Below, one piece after another: positions 36,470-45,269 of a stretch of DNA of 64,000 nt. The stretch's first letter is position 1, and every line of letters begins with the position of its first letter. Source of the DNA: Streptomyces syringium. GTDB taxonomy: Bacteria; Actinomycetota; Actinomycetes; Streptomycetales; Streptomycetaceae. The notes beneath the pieces are model-generated. The model ran no database searches and had not been told where the DNA came from. It saw only the letters and a list, made by a program, of their open reading frames with translations. The stretch lies in assembly GCF_017876625.1 (NCBI RefSeq), contig NZ_JAGIOH010000001.1, forward strand, positions 2,108,001-2,172,000, written 5' to 3'. The position numbers were made by a program, and so were the translations under genes.

Positions 36470-37141
36470 TCAGGCGTCGTCGAGACCTCGCTCTATCGCG
36501 TAGCGCACCAGCTCCACGCGGTTGTGCAACTGGAGCTTGCCCAAGGTGTTCTGAACATGGTTCTGCACCGTGCGGTGGGAAATAACCAGCCGCTCGGCGA
36601 TCTGTTTGTAGGAGAGGCCCTTGGCGACCAGGCGCAGCACCTCGGTCTCCCGGTCGGTGAGCCGGGGGGCCTTCGGCTCGTCGGGGGCGGCGGGGGCCGG
36701 GTCGGAGGCGAGCCGGCGGTACTCGCCGAGCACCAGTCCGGCCAGCCCCGGGGTGAAGACGGGGTCGCCGACGGCGGTCCGGCGCACGGCGTCCACCAGC
36801 TCGTCCGTGCTGGCCGACTTCAGCAGATAGCCGGTCGCGCCGGACTTCACCGCTTCCAGGACGTCCGCGTGCTCGCCGCTGGCGGAGAGCACCAGGACGC
36901 GCAGCGCGGGGTTCTCCCCGACCAACTCCTTGCAGACGGCCACGCCGGGCAGACCGGGCAGATTGAGGTCCAGGACGAGGACGTCGGGGGCCACGGCCTG
37001 GGCGCGCCGGACCGCCTGCGGGCCGTCCCCGGCGGTGGCCACGACGTCGAACCCGGCGGCGTCCAGGTCGCGGGCGACCGCGTCCCGCCACATGGGGTGG
37101 TCGTCGACCACCATGACCCGTACGGCCTGCTCTTCACTCAT
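36470..37141 (-). CDS. macR: LuxR-type response regulator (MacR-like)
   Basis: 223 aa. Receiver domain with the acidic pair in VMVVDDHPMWRD, phospho-acceptor Asp in VLVLDLNLPG and Lys in GYLLKSAST. A C-terminal LuxR/NarL HTH follows (LTDRETEVLRLVAKGLSYKQ, then ISHRTVQNHVQNTLGKLQL). It is partnered with the histidine kinase gene 68 bp upstream. From memory its position next to pfkA and plsC corresponds to MacR (SCO2120), which is reported to bind TGAGTAC-NN-GTACTCA sites and control membrane morphogenesis genes. One perfect such site occurs at 18266-18281. Confidence 0.85.
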   Translation of the reverse strand: MSEEQAVRVMVVDDHPMWRDAVARDLDAAGFDVVATAGDGPQAVRRAQAVAPDVLVLDLNLPGLPGVAVCKELVGENPALRVLVLSASGEHADVLEAVKSGATGYLLKSASTDELVDAVRRTAVGDPVFTPGLAGLVLGEYRRLASDPAPAAPDEPKAPRLTDRETEVLRLVAKGLSYKQIAERLVISHRTVQNHVQNTLGKLQLHNRVELVRYAIERGLDDA

Positions 37142-37209
37142 CGGACTTCACTCATCGCTCGTCACCCCACCGGGTTGGTTTCCCCCGGCGCCTTCCCTTG
37201 CGGTTCGGC

Positions 37210-38463
37210 TCACGCGCCCGCGCGCGGAACCCTCAGTTCGACTTCGGTGCCCTGCCCCGGCACGGACAGCAGCTCCGCGCTGCCGCCCAGGTCCCGCAGC
37301 CGGCCGCGGATCGACAGCGCGACGCCCATCCGCCCCTCCCGTTCGGCGTCCGCCAGCCGGCCCTCGGCGATGCCCGGGCCGTCGTCCCGCACAGTGACGA
37401 TCACCTCACCGGGTTCGTCCTCCAGCAGGATCCAGGCCCGCGCGCCGTCACCGGCGTGCTTGGCCACATTGTCCAGCGCGGCACCGACGGCCGCCGCCAG
37501 TTCCGCCGCGGCGGACGCCTCCAGCAGGACGGGCGTACCGGGCCCGGCGAAGGAGACGGCGGCCCCGGCGTACGGGGCGAGGAGCCCCGCGAGGTCGCAG
37601 GGGCCCGTCGGCGCGGGGGCCGGGGCGGGGGTGACCGTCCGCACCAGCTCGGCGTCCTCGGCGAGCTGCGCGGCCGAGCGCTGCGGGGGCAGCAGGCCGC
37701 CGGCGACGAGGGTGCGCAGCGCGATCTCCTGCTCGCCCGCCATCCGGCCCAGCTCGGCGGCCTCGCCGCCGATCGCGGCGCCCCGGCGCTGCACCATGGC
37801 CAGCACCTGGAGGACGCCGTCGTGGATGTCGCGGGCCAGCCGCTCGCGCTCGCGGGTCGCCGCCTCGATCTGGAGGGCGCGGGCGAGCGTGCGCTCACTG
37901 GCCCGGGCCACCTCGACGATGTAGCCGATGGCGATGCTGGAGACCCAGACCAGCAGCACGTTGTGGATCGTGTCGCGGGCGGCGCCGCCGCGCTCGACGA
38001 GGTTGGCGACGGCCACGAGGGTCGAGCCGACGGCCGCCCAGCGCCAGCCGCCCTTGATGGCACAGCCCAGCACGGCGCCGCCCGCCCAGATGGACGGCAG
38101 GGTGGCCGCGCCGCTCGCGATGCGCTCGGGGGAATCGATGACGGCGGTGAGCAGGATGCCGGCCAGCGCGATGGTGAGATCGGCGGTCAGGAACCGCTTG
38201 GTGCACCGCTCGGGTGCCGTGACCCGGTTCCAGGTCAGCAGCATCCATACGGTGAGCGCGCCCATGTAGAGGGCGGCGCCGAGCGGGTGCGCGTACTCGC
38301 GGTAGTTGAGGAAGAAGAGCGCGAGGGCGTAGCCGAGGGTGATGATCCGGTAGCCGGTCAGGGCGCGCCACAGCGGCAGCTCCACGGACATGCGCACGGC
38401 CCGCGGGCGCTTGCCGACCGGTGCGCGCGATATGCCCGGTGGCACGTGTGTCCCCTGAGTCAT
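37210..38463 (-). CDS. macS: HisKA_3 sensor histidine kinase (MacS-like)
   Basis: 417 aa. The N-terminal half has about six membrane helices with hardly any extracytoplasmic loop (for example YRIITLGYALALFFLNY, LGAALYMGALTVWMLLTW), an intramembrane-sensing layout. The H-box is RERLARDIHDGVLQVLAM. The ATPase domain has the N-box LDNVAKHAGDG and the G-box DDGPGIAEGR. It phosphorylates the adjacent LuxR-type regulator. The order is kinase then regulator on the minus strand. Assignment as MacS rests on gene context recalled from S. coelicolor. Confidence 0.85.
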   Translation of the reverse strand: MTQGTHVPPGISRAPVGKRPRAVRMSVELPLWRALTGYRIITLGYALALFFLNYREYAHPLGAALYMGALTVWMLLTWNRVTAPERCTKRFLTADLTIALAGILLTAVIDSPERIASGAATLPSIWAGGAVLGCAIKGGWRWAAVGSTLVAVANLVERGGAARDTIHNVLLVWVSSIAIGYIVEVARASERTLARALQIEAATRERERLARDIHDGVLQVLAMVQRRGAAIGGEAAELGRMAGEQEIALRTLVAGGLLPPQRSAAQLAEDAELVRTVTPAPAPAPTGPCDLAGLLAPYAGAAVSFAGPGTPVLLEASAAAELAAAVGAALDNVAKHAGDGARAWILLEDEPGEVIVTVRDDGPGIAEGRLADAEREGRMGVALSIRGRLRDLGGSAELLSVPGQGTEVELRVPRAGA

Positions 38464-38486
38464 CGAACCGACCCCCCGCCGGGCGC

Positions 38487-39248
38487 TCAGGCCTCGGGCT
38501 GCTTGCCGGCCTTGTCGAGTCCGGCCGCCTTCGCGGCCTTCTCCTCCTCGGCCTTGCGCTTGGCCTCTTCCGCGATCTGCCGCTTGGCCGCCGTCGCGTA
38601 GATGTCGACGTACTCCTGGCCGGACAGCTCCATGATCTTGTACATGACCTCGTCGGTCACCGAGCGCAGGATGAAGCGGTCGCCGTCCATGCCGTGGTAG
38701 CGGCTGAAGTCGAGCGGCTCACCGATCCGGATGCCCGGACGGATCATCTTCGGCAGCACCTTCCCGGGCGGCTGCACCTTCTCCGTGTCGATCATCGCGA
38801 CGGGGATCACGGGCGCGCCGGACAGCAGCGCCACCCGGGCGAGCCCGCCGGGCTTGCCGCGGTAGAGACGGCCGTCCGGGGAACGGGTGCCCTCCGGGTA
38901 GATGCCGAACAGCTCACCGCGCTCCAGCACCTCGATGCCGCTCTTGATCGCGGCCTCGCCCGCGCCGCGGCCGCCCGAGCGGTCGACGGGGAGCTGGCCG
39001 ACGCCCTTGAAGAAGGCGGCCGTCAGCTTCCCCTTGACCCCGGGGGAGGTGAAGTATTCCTGCTTCGCGATGAAGGTGACCTTCCGGTCGAGCACCGCGG
39101 GAAGGAAGAAGGAGTCCGAGAAGGACAGGTGGTTGCTCGCCAGGATCGCGGGCCCCTCGGCCGGGATGTTCTCCAGGCCCTCCACCCACGGCCGGAAGGC
39201 AAGCTTCAGCGACCCGCCGATGGACAGCTTCATAGCGCCGTAGAACAA
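38487..39248 (-). CDS. PlsC-like 1-acylglycerol-3-phosphate acyltransferase
   Basis: 253 aa. Acylates lysophosphatidate to phosphatidate at the membrane. Catalytic NHLSFSD (HX4D), VGQLPVDRSGG, and the acceptor motif FGIYPEGTRSPDG, then VIPVAMIDTEK. The last ~45 residues are a Lys/Glu/Ala-rich charged helix (EEAKRKAEEEKAAKAAG) absent from minimal PlsC. The start at 39248 (MFYGAMKL) follows relatives; an internal ATG lies five codons later. It ends 23 bp before the histidine kinase gene. Confidence 0.92.
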   Translation of the reverse strand: MFYGAMKLSIGGSLKLAFRPWVEGLENIPAEGPAILASNHLSFSDSFFLPAVLDRKVTFIAKQEYFTSPGVKGKLTAAFFKGVGQLPVDRSGGRGAGEAAIKSGIEVLERGELFGIYPEGTRSPDGRLYRGKPGGLARVALLSGAPVIPVAMIDTEKVQPPGKVLPKMIRPGIRIGEPLDFSRYHGMDGDRFILRSVTDEVMYKIMELSGQEYVDIYATAAKRQIAEEAKRKAEEEKAAKAAGLDKAGKQPEA

Positions 39249-39361
39249 CCCAGAACCTCCTGTAGTGACGAGGAGACCTTAACCTGCCTACCCGCCGTGC
39301 GGCGCTCCGCGTACGCTGAGGGCCAGACCCCTTTTTCCCGTTCCATCGATCGGAGATCCCG

Positions 39362-40153
39362 GTGCCGCTCCTCCCCGGCGCCGAGCCGTTCCGCCACGTC
39401 GGCGGAGAGGTCGGCGTCCTTGTGTGTCACGGCTTCACCGGTTCCCCGCAGTCCGTACGGCCCTGGGCCGATTATCTCGCGGAACGCGGCCTGACGGTGT
39501 CGCTTCCCCTGCTGCCCGGCCACGGCACCCGCTGGCAGGACCTGCAGCTCACCGGGTGGCAGGACTGGTACGCGGAGGTGGACCGCGAGCTGCGGTCGCT
39601 GCGTGAGCACTGTTCCGAGATCTTCGTGTGCGGCCTGTCGATGGGCGGGGCGCTCGCGCTGCGGCTCGCGGCCCTGCACGGTGACGCGGTCCGCGGCGTC
39701 GTGGTGGTCAATCCCGGGAACAAGGTGCACGGCCTCGCCGCCAGGGCGCTGCCCGTGGCGCGCCATCTGATGCGCACCACCAAGGGTATCGCCAGCGACA
39801 TCGCGAAGCCGGGCGCGGCCGAGGTCGGCTACGGCCGGGTGCCGCTGCACGCCGCGCACTCGCTGCGCCGCTTCTTCCGTCTGGTCGATATCGAACTTCC
39901 GCAGGTCACCCAGCCGTTGCTGTTGCTGCACAGCCCCGACGACCGTGTCGTCCCCGCCGCCGACTCGGCGCGCATCCTGGCCCGTGTCTCCTCCCGGGAC
40001 GTCACCGAGCGGCTGCTGGAGCGCAGCCGCCACGTGGCCACCCTGGACCACGACGCCGAGCTGATCTTCAAGGACACGTACGCGTTCATCAACCGGCTCA
40101 GCGCCGGTGCCGACGCGCACGCCGGCAAGGAGGGGACGGCCACCCGTGGCTGA
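39362..40153 (+). CDS. alpha/beta hydrolase, carboxylesterase/monoacylglycerol lipase type
   Basis: 263 aa. The oxyanion loop VLVCHGFTGSP, nucleophile elbow CGLSMGGALA, acid in LLLLHSPDDRVV and His in RSRHVATLDHD make a complete Ser-Asp-His triad of the Est30/monoglyceride lipase group. No signal peptide. CGGAG precedes the GTG at 39362. Next to an acyltransferase gene, it may recycle acylglycerols (inference). The last codons overlap the next gene (GTGGCTGA). Confidence 0.88.
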   Translation: MPLLPGAEPFRHVGGEVGVLVCHGFTGSPQSVRPWADYLAERGLTVSLPLLPGHGTRWQDLQLTGWQDWYAEVDRELRSLREHCSEIFVCGLSMGGALALRLAALHGDAVRGVVVVNPGNKVHGLAARALPVARHLMRTTKGIASDIAKPGAAEVGYGRVPLHAAHSLRRFFRLVDIELPQVTQPLLLLHSPDDRVVPAADSARILARVSSRDVTERLLERSRHVATLDHDAELIFKDTYAFINRLSAGADAHAGKEGTATRG

Positions 40154-40799
40154 GCGCGACGCCGGCCGCGACGAGAGCCGCGACCCGCTGGACGAGGACG
40201 CGGCCTGGGCGGAGCTCGTCGCCGCGTACGGCGAACAGCCCGACCCGGCCAAGGGCCGCTGGCCCGCCTCCGGCGATGTCACGGACGAGCTCGACGACCG
40301 CGAGCGGGCCGAGGACCCAGGCACTCCGGACGGGGCCGAGGATTCCGGGGCCTCCGACGGGCCGGACCCCTCCGGTGACGACCGGGACGGGACGACCAGG
40401 ACCGCCACGGCCGCCCCGGGGAAGCCGGACCGTCCGGGCAGCTTCATCGTCTACGCCCCCGGTGTGGGCCCCCGCGACTGGCCCGAGCCGGCAGCCGAGA
40501 GCGGCAAGGACGGCAAGGGCGAGAAGGACGGCAGTGACGACGCGGACGAGGGCCACTTCGTCCCGCCGGAGCCGCCGCCGCTCCCGACCGGCGACGTCAC
40601 CGCCCGCTTCGCCTGGATCGCCGTGCTCGGCGGACCGTTGCTGCTGTTGGTCATGGTGCTGCTGCGCCAGGAGCTGACGTGGTGGATGACCACGCTCGGC
40701 GTCGGCGGCTTCCTCGGCGGCTTCGCCACGCTGGTGCTGCGCATGAAGGACGGCGACGACGACGAGGACGACGACCCGGGACGCGGCGCGGTCGTGTGA
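40146..40799 (+). CDS. acidic protein with C-terminal membrane helices
   Basis: 217 aa from the GTG at 40146, which overlaps the esterase stop by 8 bp. The first ~150 residues are highly charged and disordered (DERAEDPG-like, many Asp/Glu). Two membrane helices follow (IAVLGGPLLLLVMVLL and TLGVGGFLGGFATLVL) and an acidic tail ends the protein (DGDDDEDDDPG). No known domain is seen. Co-translation with the esterase suggests a membrane partner or anchor (inference). Confidence 0.78.
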   Translation: MAERDAGRDESRDPLDEDAAWAELVAAYGEQPDPAKGRWPASGDVTDELDDRERAEDPGTPDGAEDSGASDGPDPSGDDRDGTTRTATAAPGKPDRPGSFIVYAPGVGPRDWPEPAAESGKDGKGEKDGSDDADEGHFVPPEPPPLPTGDVTARFAWIAVLGGPLLLLVMVLLRQELTWWMTTLGVGGFLGGFATLVLRMKDGDDDEDDDPGRGAVV

Positions 40800-40811
40800 A
40801 GGTTTTCCCAT

Positions 40812-40847
40812 CGCCGGACGGGCTGGATAAATCCAGCCCGTCCGGCG
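40812..40847. terminator. hairpin terminator within the intergenic repeat family
   Basis: CGCCGGACGGGCTGGAT pairs with ATCCAGCCCGTCCGGCG (17 bp, perfect) with an AA loop, 13 bp after the stop of the membrane protein gene and before a convergent gene. Confidence 0.82.
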
Positions 40848-40900
40848 TTTGAGGACGCGCCCGCAGGGCGCCCGCCGCCGCAGGCGGCAAGGACGGCCCG
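40839..40900. repeat. dispersed intergenic repeat (CGTCCGGCG-TTGAGGACGC type), copy A
   Basis: CGTCCGGCGTTTGAGGACGC, then GCCCGCAGGGCGC, then CGCCGCAGGCGGCAAGGACG. The same order of pieces recurs at 59527-59590 with few differences. Each piece is itself a small palindrome. Confidence 0.8.
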
Positions 40901-40941
40901 CAGGCGGCAGGACAAGCCAGGTCCGGGGCCGGAGCCCGCGG

Positions 40942-41697
40942 CTACACCGCAGGCACCCGCACAGCCGCCAACACCGGCAGGTGATCCGTGGCGGCCCGCA
41001 GATCCCGCTCCGCGATCCCCGGCAGCCCCATCGGGACGCCGCAGCCGAGCACCTCGACGCCCTCCGTCGCGAAGACGGCGTCGATGCGCTGGAGGGGGTC
41101 GCCGAGCCGGGTGGTGTGCTCGCGGCCCCACGGCTTGGTGGCCCAGCCGTCCTGGAGGGCGTCCGCGAGGAGACCGAACGTACGCCCGTCGGGCCGGTCG
41201 TTGAGGTCGCCCGCCGCGACGGCGTGCGGGACGCCGAGGGAGGCGAGCCGGTCGAGGAGCAGCTTGCCCTGGCCGTAGCGCTCGCTGTCCTTCATGCTCA
41301 GGTGGCAGCTGAGGACCCCGAGCCGGGCCCGGCCGAAGCGGAGCACGGCGGTGGCGAAGCCGCGCTGGTGCAGTCCGGGGGTGCGGGGCAGCAGGACGTC
41401 CTCCGTGCGCTCCACGGTGGCGCGCAGCGAGGACAGGATCATCGGGCCGGAGGCGGTGGCCCCGCCGGTGACGTACACCAGCTCGGAGGTGCGGGCGAGG
41501 CGGGCGGCCGCCTTGCGCCAGCGGAAGAAGCGCGGCGCTTCCTGGACGCAGACGACATCGGGGGCGCAGGCCCGGATGACCCGGGCCAGCGCCCCCGTGT
41601 CGTCACGCATGGAGCGGATGTTGTAGCTGAGCACACGGACGACGGCCGAGCCGTCGCCTTCGGTACGGGACGGGGGCAGGTCCGCGAGCATCGCCAC
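40942..41697 (-). CDS. endonuclease/exonuclease/phosphatase family protein
   Basis: 251 aa. EEP fold: VLSYNIRSM at the start, DVVCVQEAPRF with the metal-binding Glu, CHLSMKDSERYGQGKLLLD, AGDLNDRPDG (catalytic Asp-Asn) and the terminal AATDHLPVLA (Asp-His). It could act on nucleic acid, inositol phosphate or phospholipid; sequence alone does not decide. No signal peptide is obvious. It stands alone between glkA and a convergent membrane protein gene. Confidence 0.88.
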   Translation of the reverse strand: MAMLADLPPSRTEGDGSAVVRVLSYNIRSMRDDTGALARVIRACAPDVVCVQEAPRFFRWRKAAARLARTSELVYVTGGATASGPMILSSLRATVERTEDVLLPRTPGLHQRGFATAVLRFGRARLGVLSCHLSMKDSERYGQGKLLLDRLASLGVPHAVAAGDLNDRPDGRTFGLLADALQDGWATKPWGREHTTRLGDPLQRIDAVFATEGVEVLGCGVPMGLPGIAERDLRAATDHLPVLAAVRVPAV

Positions 41698-41753
41698 TCT
41701 CCTGTTGCTCCAACGGTGCTACAAGGTGTGATCAGCCCTCTCGGGCGGTGTCG

Positions 41754-42695
41754 TCAGCCCTGACGGGCCAGGTCGGCGGCGCCGACCAGCCCGGCCTTGC
41801 CGCCCAGCTGCGCCGCGAGCACCTGCGCGTGCGGGCGCCACTGGCCGCCGATCAGCCAGCGCTTGAAGGACTTGCGGATGGGGTCGAGGACGAGGTCGCC
41901 CTCGTCCGAGACACCGCCGCCGACGATGAACGCGGAGGGGTCGAAGAGCGAGGCCAGGTCGGCCAGGCCCGCGCCCGCCCAGCGGGCCAGCTCGCGGAAG
42001 GAGTCGATGGCGACCGGGTCGCCCTGCCGGGCGGCGGCGCTGATGTGCTTGCCCTCGATGCCCTCGACCGTGCCGTCGCCGAGACCCAGCAGGATCGAGG
42101 CGTTCTCCGGGGTGGCGTTGGCGCGCTGCTTGGCGTAGCGGACGAGCGCGCGCCCGGAGGCGTACTGCTCCCAGCAGCCCTGGCTGCCGCAACCGCACAG
42201 CAGGCCGTCGGGGACGACCCGGATGTGGCCGAATTCCGCTGCCACACCGAAGCGGCCGCGGCGCAGCTTGTTGCCGATGATGATGCCGCCGCCGAGGCCG
42301 GTGCCCAGGGTGATGCAGATGACGTCGTCGTGGCCCTGGCCGGCGCCGAAGCGGTATTCGCCCCAGGCGGCGGCGTTGGCGTCGTTCTCGACGACGACCG
42401 GGAGGCCGACGCGCTGCTCGACCTTGTCCTTGAGGGCCTCGTGACGCCAGTTGATGTTCGGGGCGAACAGCACGGTGGCCCGCTTGTCGTCCACGTAACC
42501 CGCGGCACCGATGCCGACCGCCTCGACGTCGTGGCCGACGCTGACCGTGCGCACCGCGTCCGCGATGGCGTCGACGACCGCTTCGGGCGTCGGGGGGGTG
42601 GGCACCTTGCAGGTCGCGAGGATCTTGCCCTCTTCGTCGACCACGCCGGCCGCGATCTTCGTGCCGCCGATGTCGACGCCGATGGTGAGTCCCAT
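41754..42695 (-). CDS. glkA: ROK-family glucokinase
   Basis: 313 aa. ATP-dependent glucose kinase, central to carbon catabolite repression in Streptomyces. It begins LTIGVDIGGTKIAAGVVDEE (phosphate 1). The sugar-binding catalytic Asp is in VVENDANAAAWGEYRFGAG. GTGLGGGIIIGNKL and the ROK zinc motif DGLLCGCGSQGCWEQYASG are complete. The ATG at 42695 with GAGGG upstream was taken over an upstream start that would add 11 residues. No DNA-binding domain, so it is an enzyme rather than a ROK repressor. Confidence 0.95.
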   Translation of the reverse strand: MGLTIGVDIGGTKIAAGVVDEEGKILATCKVPTPPTPEAVVDAIADAVRTVSVGHDVEAVGIGAAGYVDDKRATVLFAPNINWRHEALKDKVEQRVGLPVVVENDANAAAWGEYRFGAGQGHDDVICITLGTGLGGGIIIGNKLRRGRFGVAAEFGHIRVVPDGLLCGCGSQGCWEQYASGRALVRYAKQRANATPENASILLGLGDGTVEGIEGKHISAAARQGDPVAIDSFRELARWAGAGLADLASLFDPSAFIVGGGVSDEGDLVLDPIRKSFKRWLIGGQWRPHAQVLAAQLGGKAGLVGAADLARQG

Positions 42696-42752
42696 GTATC
42701 CCTCAGTTATTCGCTCGAACCCCGCCACGGCCCACCGTACCGGAGGGCCAGG

Positions 42753-43244
42753 TCAGTCCAGGTCGATGCGCTCGGTCCCGCCGGCCGCTTCGTCGCCTTT
42801 GCCGGGCGGGGTGTCACGGGCCGTGCCGGGACGGTCGGTGGGCGCGGAGCCCGGGCGCTCGCCCCGGGTCCAGCGGCCCTCCTGTCCCTGGACGGCGGCG
42901 CGGTAGGCGGCGAGCAGTTCGGAGCCCGCGGAGGCCAGGTGGTCGAAGACGTCGGGGTTGCGCTCGATGACGGGCTCGACGACCGCCTTCGCCTGGGTGA
43001 TCAGCTGCTGCACTGCGCCCTGGGCGGCCGCCCCGGCGAGCGGCAGCTGGAGCCCCGCGACCTTGTCGGCGACGGCGTCGACGAGCTTGCGCAGCTCCTC
43101 GGCGGCGGTGCCGGTGGCCGGGCCCTGTCCGTACTCCGCACGGCGCCGGGCCTTCTCTGCGGCGAGGTCCTCGGCGCAGGCCCGCTCCCAGGCGTCGTGG
43201 TCGGCCGCCCCGTCGGTGTCGGGGCGCTCGGTGGCTTCGCTCAT
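42753..43244 (-). CDS. DUF5304 family protein
   Basis: 163 aa, acidic, without membrane helix or signal. HDAWERACAEDLAAEKARRR and the amphipathic helices AEELRKLVDAVADKVAGLQL and AQGAVQQLITQAKAVVEPVI are the conserved core; the C-terminal ~50 residues are disordered. A streptomycete-type family of unknown function, located between the ArsA-like gene and glkA. In mycobacteria a small gene lies at the equivalent place. Confidence 0.78.
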   Translation of the reverse strand: MSEATERPDTDGAADHDAWERACAEDLAAEKARRRAEYGQGPATGTAAEELRKLVDAVADKVAGLQLPLAGAAAQGAVQQLITQAKAVVEPVIERNPDVFDHLASAGSELLAAYRAAVQGQEGRWTRGERPGSAPTDRPGTARDTPPGKGDEAAGGTERIDLD

Positions 43245-43300
43245 GGCGGACTCCTGCGGCTGGATTTTCCTTCGACGTTACCCGAACGGCGTAGTGCCGT

Positions 43301-44668
43301 TCAGCTGCTCCGCGGCCAGAGGCCGGGGTCGGGGGTGAAACGGACGCAGAGGGCGCCGTCGCGCAGCGCGGCGCCGGAGACGGTGCAGCGGCGCAGCGCG
43401 GACGGCAGGGGCAGGACGCGGCGGAACGGTCCGACGCCGACGATCAGCTCGTCGCCCCGGCGGACCAGGTCGAGTCCCTCGCGGTGGGCGCCGGGCAGCG
43501 GCAGCCGCCAGACGAGGACGCCGTCGACGGCGATGCGGTCCTCCACCGACCAGGCCTCGGGCTCCTCGGCACTGCCGTATCCGTCCGCGTCCGGGCCGGC
43601 CCAGCCGTCGAGTTCGTCGGTGAGGCCGTCGCCCTCGACGATCCCGGTCCCGCCGACGGCGGTCGACCGGGCACGGCCGGCCAGCTCGTCGAGATCCCCG
43701 GTGCCCCGCGGGCCCCGGCCGAGGTGCGGCAGCTCGCAGACGGTGACGGCGTCGACGAGGAACTCCTCGCGCAGCGCCTTCAGCGCGGTGCGCTGCTCGT
43801 CGACGAGCCCGGCGAGCCAGGAGCCGGCTGTGCCGCCGGGGTCCCCGGCGGCACCGGGCGCCTCGGGGAACAGTCTGTTGGTGACGAGGGTGTCGATCCG
43901 GCAGCTCTGGAGGGCGAGTCCGGCACGGGCGACGCGCACGGCCTCGGCGGCGACCGGCCCGGGGTCGACGACGAGGCGCACGGTCGTGCTCCTGGCCTCG
44001 ATCACCCGCTGCACGGCGGCCAGCTCAGCCTCCCAGCGCTCGGCGGTCTCGTACAGCCGCTGCGCGGGCATGGGCACCCCGGCGAGCTGCGCGAGCATCG
44101 GGCGCAGCGCGCGGGCGGCCTGCCGCTCGGGGGGCAGCAGCCGGCGCAGATAGCGGCGCAGCTGCTCGGGCAGCGCGAGCAGCCGTATGGTCCCGGGCGC
44201 GGGCGGCATGTCGACGACGAGCAGGTCCCAGGGGGCGTCGCCGGTGTGGGCGGCGCGCAGGGCGGTGAGGATCGCGAGGGGTTCGGCGCCGGGGAGTTCG
44301 GTGAGTTCCTCGGCGTCCAGCGGGGTGGCGCCGAGCAGGTCGAAGAGGGAGGCGCCGCGGTCCTGGAGCTCCCGGGCCCGGTCGCGGAAGTGTTCGCCGA
44401 CGGCGATCCGGGCGGCCCGGAGGCCGGGGGCGACCTCGACGGGCGGCCCCCAGGGCGCGGGGCTCCCGTCTCCCACGGGCGGTGCGGGCAGCGCGACGCC
44501 GAGGACGGCCTCGGGGGCGGGGCCGCGGTCGGAGGTGAGCAGCAGCACGCGCCGCCCCTGGCGGGCGGCGGCGAGCGCCGTGGCCGCCGCGGTGGTGGTG
44601 CGGCCCGCGCCGCCGGGACCGGTGACGAGGACCGTACGCAAGGAGGAGCCTCCGGCAATGAGGTGCAT
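43301..44668 (-). CDS. ArsA/anion-transporting-ATPase-like protein with altered P-loop
   Basis: 455 aa. The fold order follows ArsA/Get3: an N-terminal P-loop, LLTSDRG (switch), WDLLVVDMPPAPGTIRLLAL (Walker B region) and a C-terminal ArsA-HSP20-like domain (LVWRLPLPGAHREGLDLVRR). The P-loop reads GPGGAGRTTTAA, where GKGGVGKTT is usual: both the signature Lys and the P-loop Lys are replaced (Pro and Arg). Nucleotide hydrolysis is therefore doubtful. It lies upstream of DUF5304 and glkA and 70 bp downstream of the SRPBCC gene. A mycobacterial counterpart sits in the same order. Confidence 0.83.
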   Translation of the reverse strand: MHLIAGGSSLRTVLVTGPGGAGRTTTAAATALAAARQGRRVLLLTSDRGPAPEAVLGVALPAPPVGDGSPAPWGPPVEVAPGLRAARIAVGEHFRDRARELQDRGASLFDLLGATPLDAEELTELPGAEPLAILTALRAAHTGDAPWDLLVVDMPPAPGTIRLLALPEQLRRYLRRLLPPERQAARALRPMLAQLAGVPMPAQRLYETAERWEAELAAVQRVIEARSTTVRLVVDPGPVAAEAVRVARAGLALQSCRIDTLVTNRLFPEAPGAAGDPGGTAGSWLAGLVDEQRTALKALREEFLVDAVTVCELPHLGRGPRGTGDLDELAGRARSTAVGGTGIVEGDGLTDELDGWAGPDADGYGSAEEPEAWSVEDRIAVDGVLVWRLPLPGAHREGLDLVRRGDELIVGVGPFRRVLPLPSALRRCTVSGAALRDGALCVRFTPDPGLWPRSS

Positions 44669-44738
44669 GGTTCTACGCGGCCGGCGCGGCGGCGGCCGGA
44701 CGTCCTTGAGGCCGCCCGCCCCGCCGGGCCGGGCCGGG

Positions 44739-45188
44739 TCAGGACTTCGCGCCGCTCTCGACGCGCTCCTTGAGGCCCTGGAGGGCGCGGTCGATGATGA
44801 CCTTCTCCGCCTTGCGCTTGATCATCCCGAGCATCGGGATCTTGACGTCGACCGTGAGCTGGTACGTCACCTCGGTGTGCGCGCCGCCGGCCACGGGGGC
44901 CAGGCTGTACGAGCCGTCGAGCTGACGCAGCATCTGGGACTTGACCAGCGACCAGCTCACCACATTGTCGGCGGGCCAGCTGTAGGCCAGCGTGTGGTCG
45001 TCCTTGATGGCACCCGCGTCGAGGACCAGGCGCACCTGCTCGGCACGGCCCTGCTCGTCCTTGGCGAGGACCTCGGCCTGCTTGACCTCGCCGGTCCACT
45101 CCGGGTAGCGGTCGAAGTCGGCGATCACCGACATGACCTCGGCCGGGGCCGCCTCGATCGTGATGCTCGAGCTGGTGTGTTCCGCCAT
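44739..45188 (-). CDS. SRPBCC/polyketide cyclase-like lipid-binding protein
   Basis: 149 aa. START/Bet v1-like fold: SITIEAAPAEVMSVIADFDR YPEW at the start, a beta-rich centre, and a long C-terminal helix (MIKRKAEKVIIDRALQGLKE). Such proteins bind hydrophobic ligands; its neighbours are lipid genes (acyl-CoA synthetase, acyltransferase), so a lipid carrier role is plausible (inference). It is the probable first gene of the run SRPBCC, ArsA-like, DUF5304, glkA. Confidence 0.86.
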   Translation of the reverse strand: MAEHTSSSITIEAAPAEVMSVIADFDRYPEWTGEVKQAEVLAKDEQGRAEQVRLVLDAGAIKDDHTLAYSWPADNVVSWSLVKSQMLRQLDGSYSLAPVAGGAHTEVTYQLTVDVKIPMLGMIKRKAEKVIIDRALQGLKERVESGAKS

Positions 45189-45269
45189 CGCCGTGGCTCC
45201 TCCGTACCGGGGTCCCGCTGCCTCATGTGCCTCGTGTGCCTGCCGGTGAAGGCTACATCGCGCGGCCGG

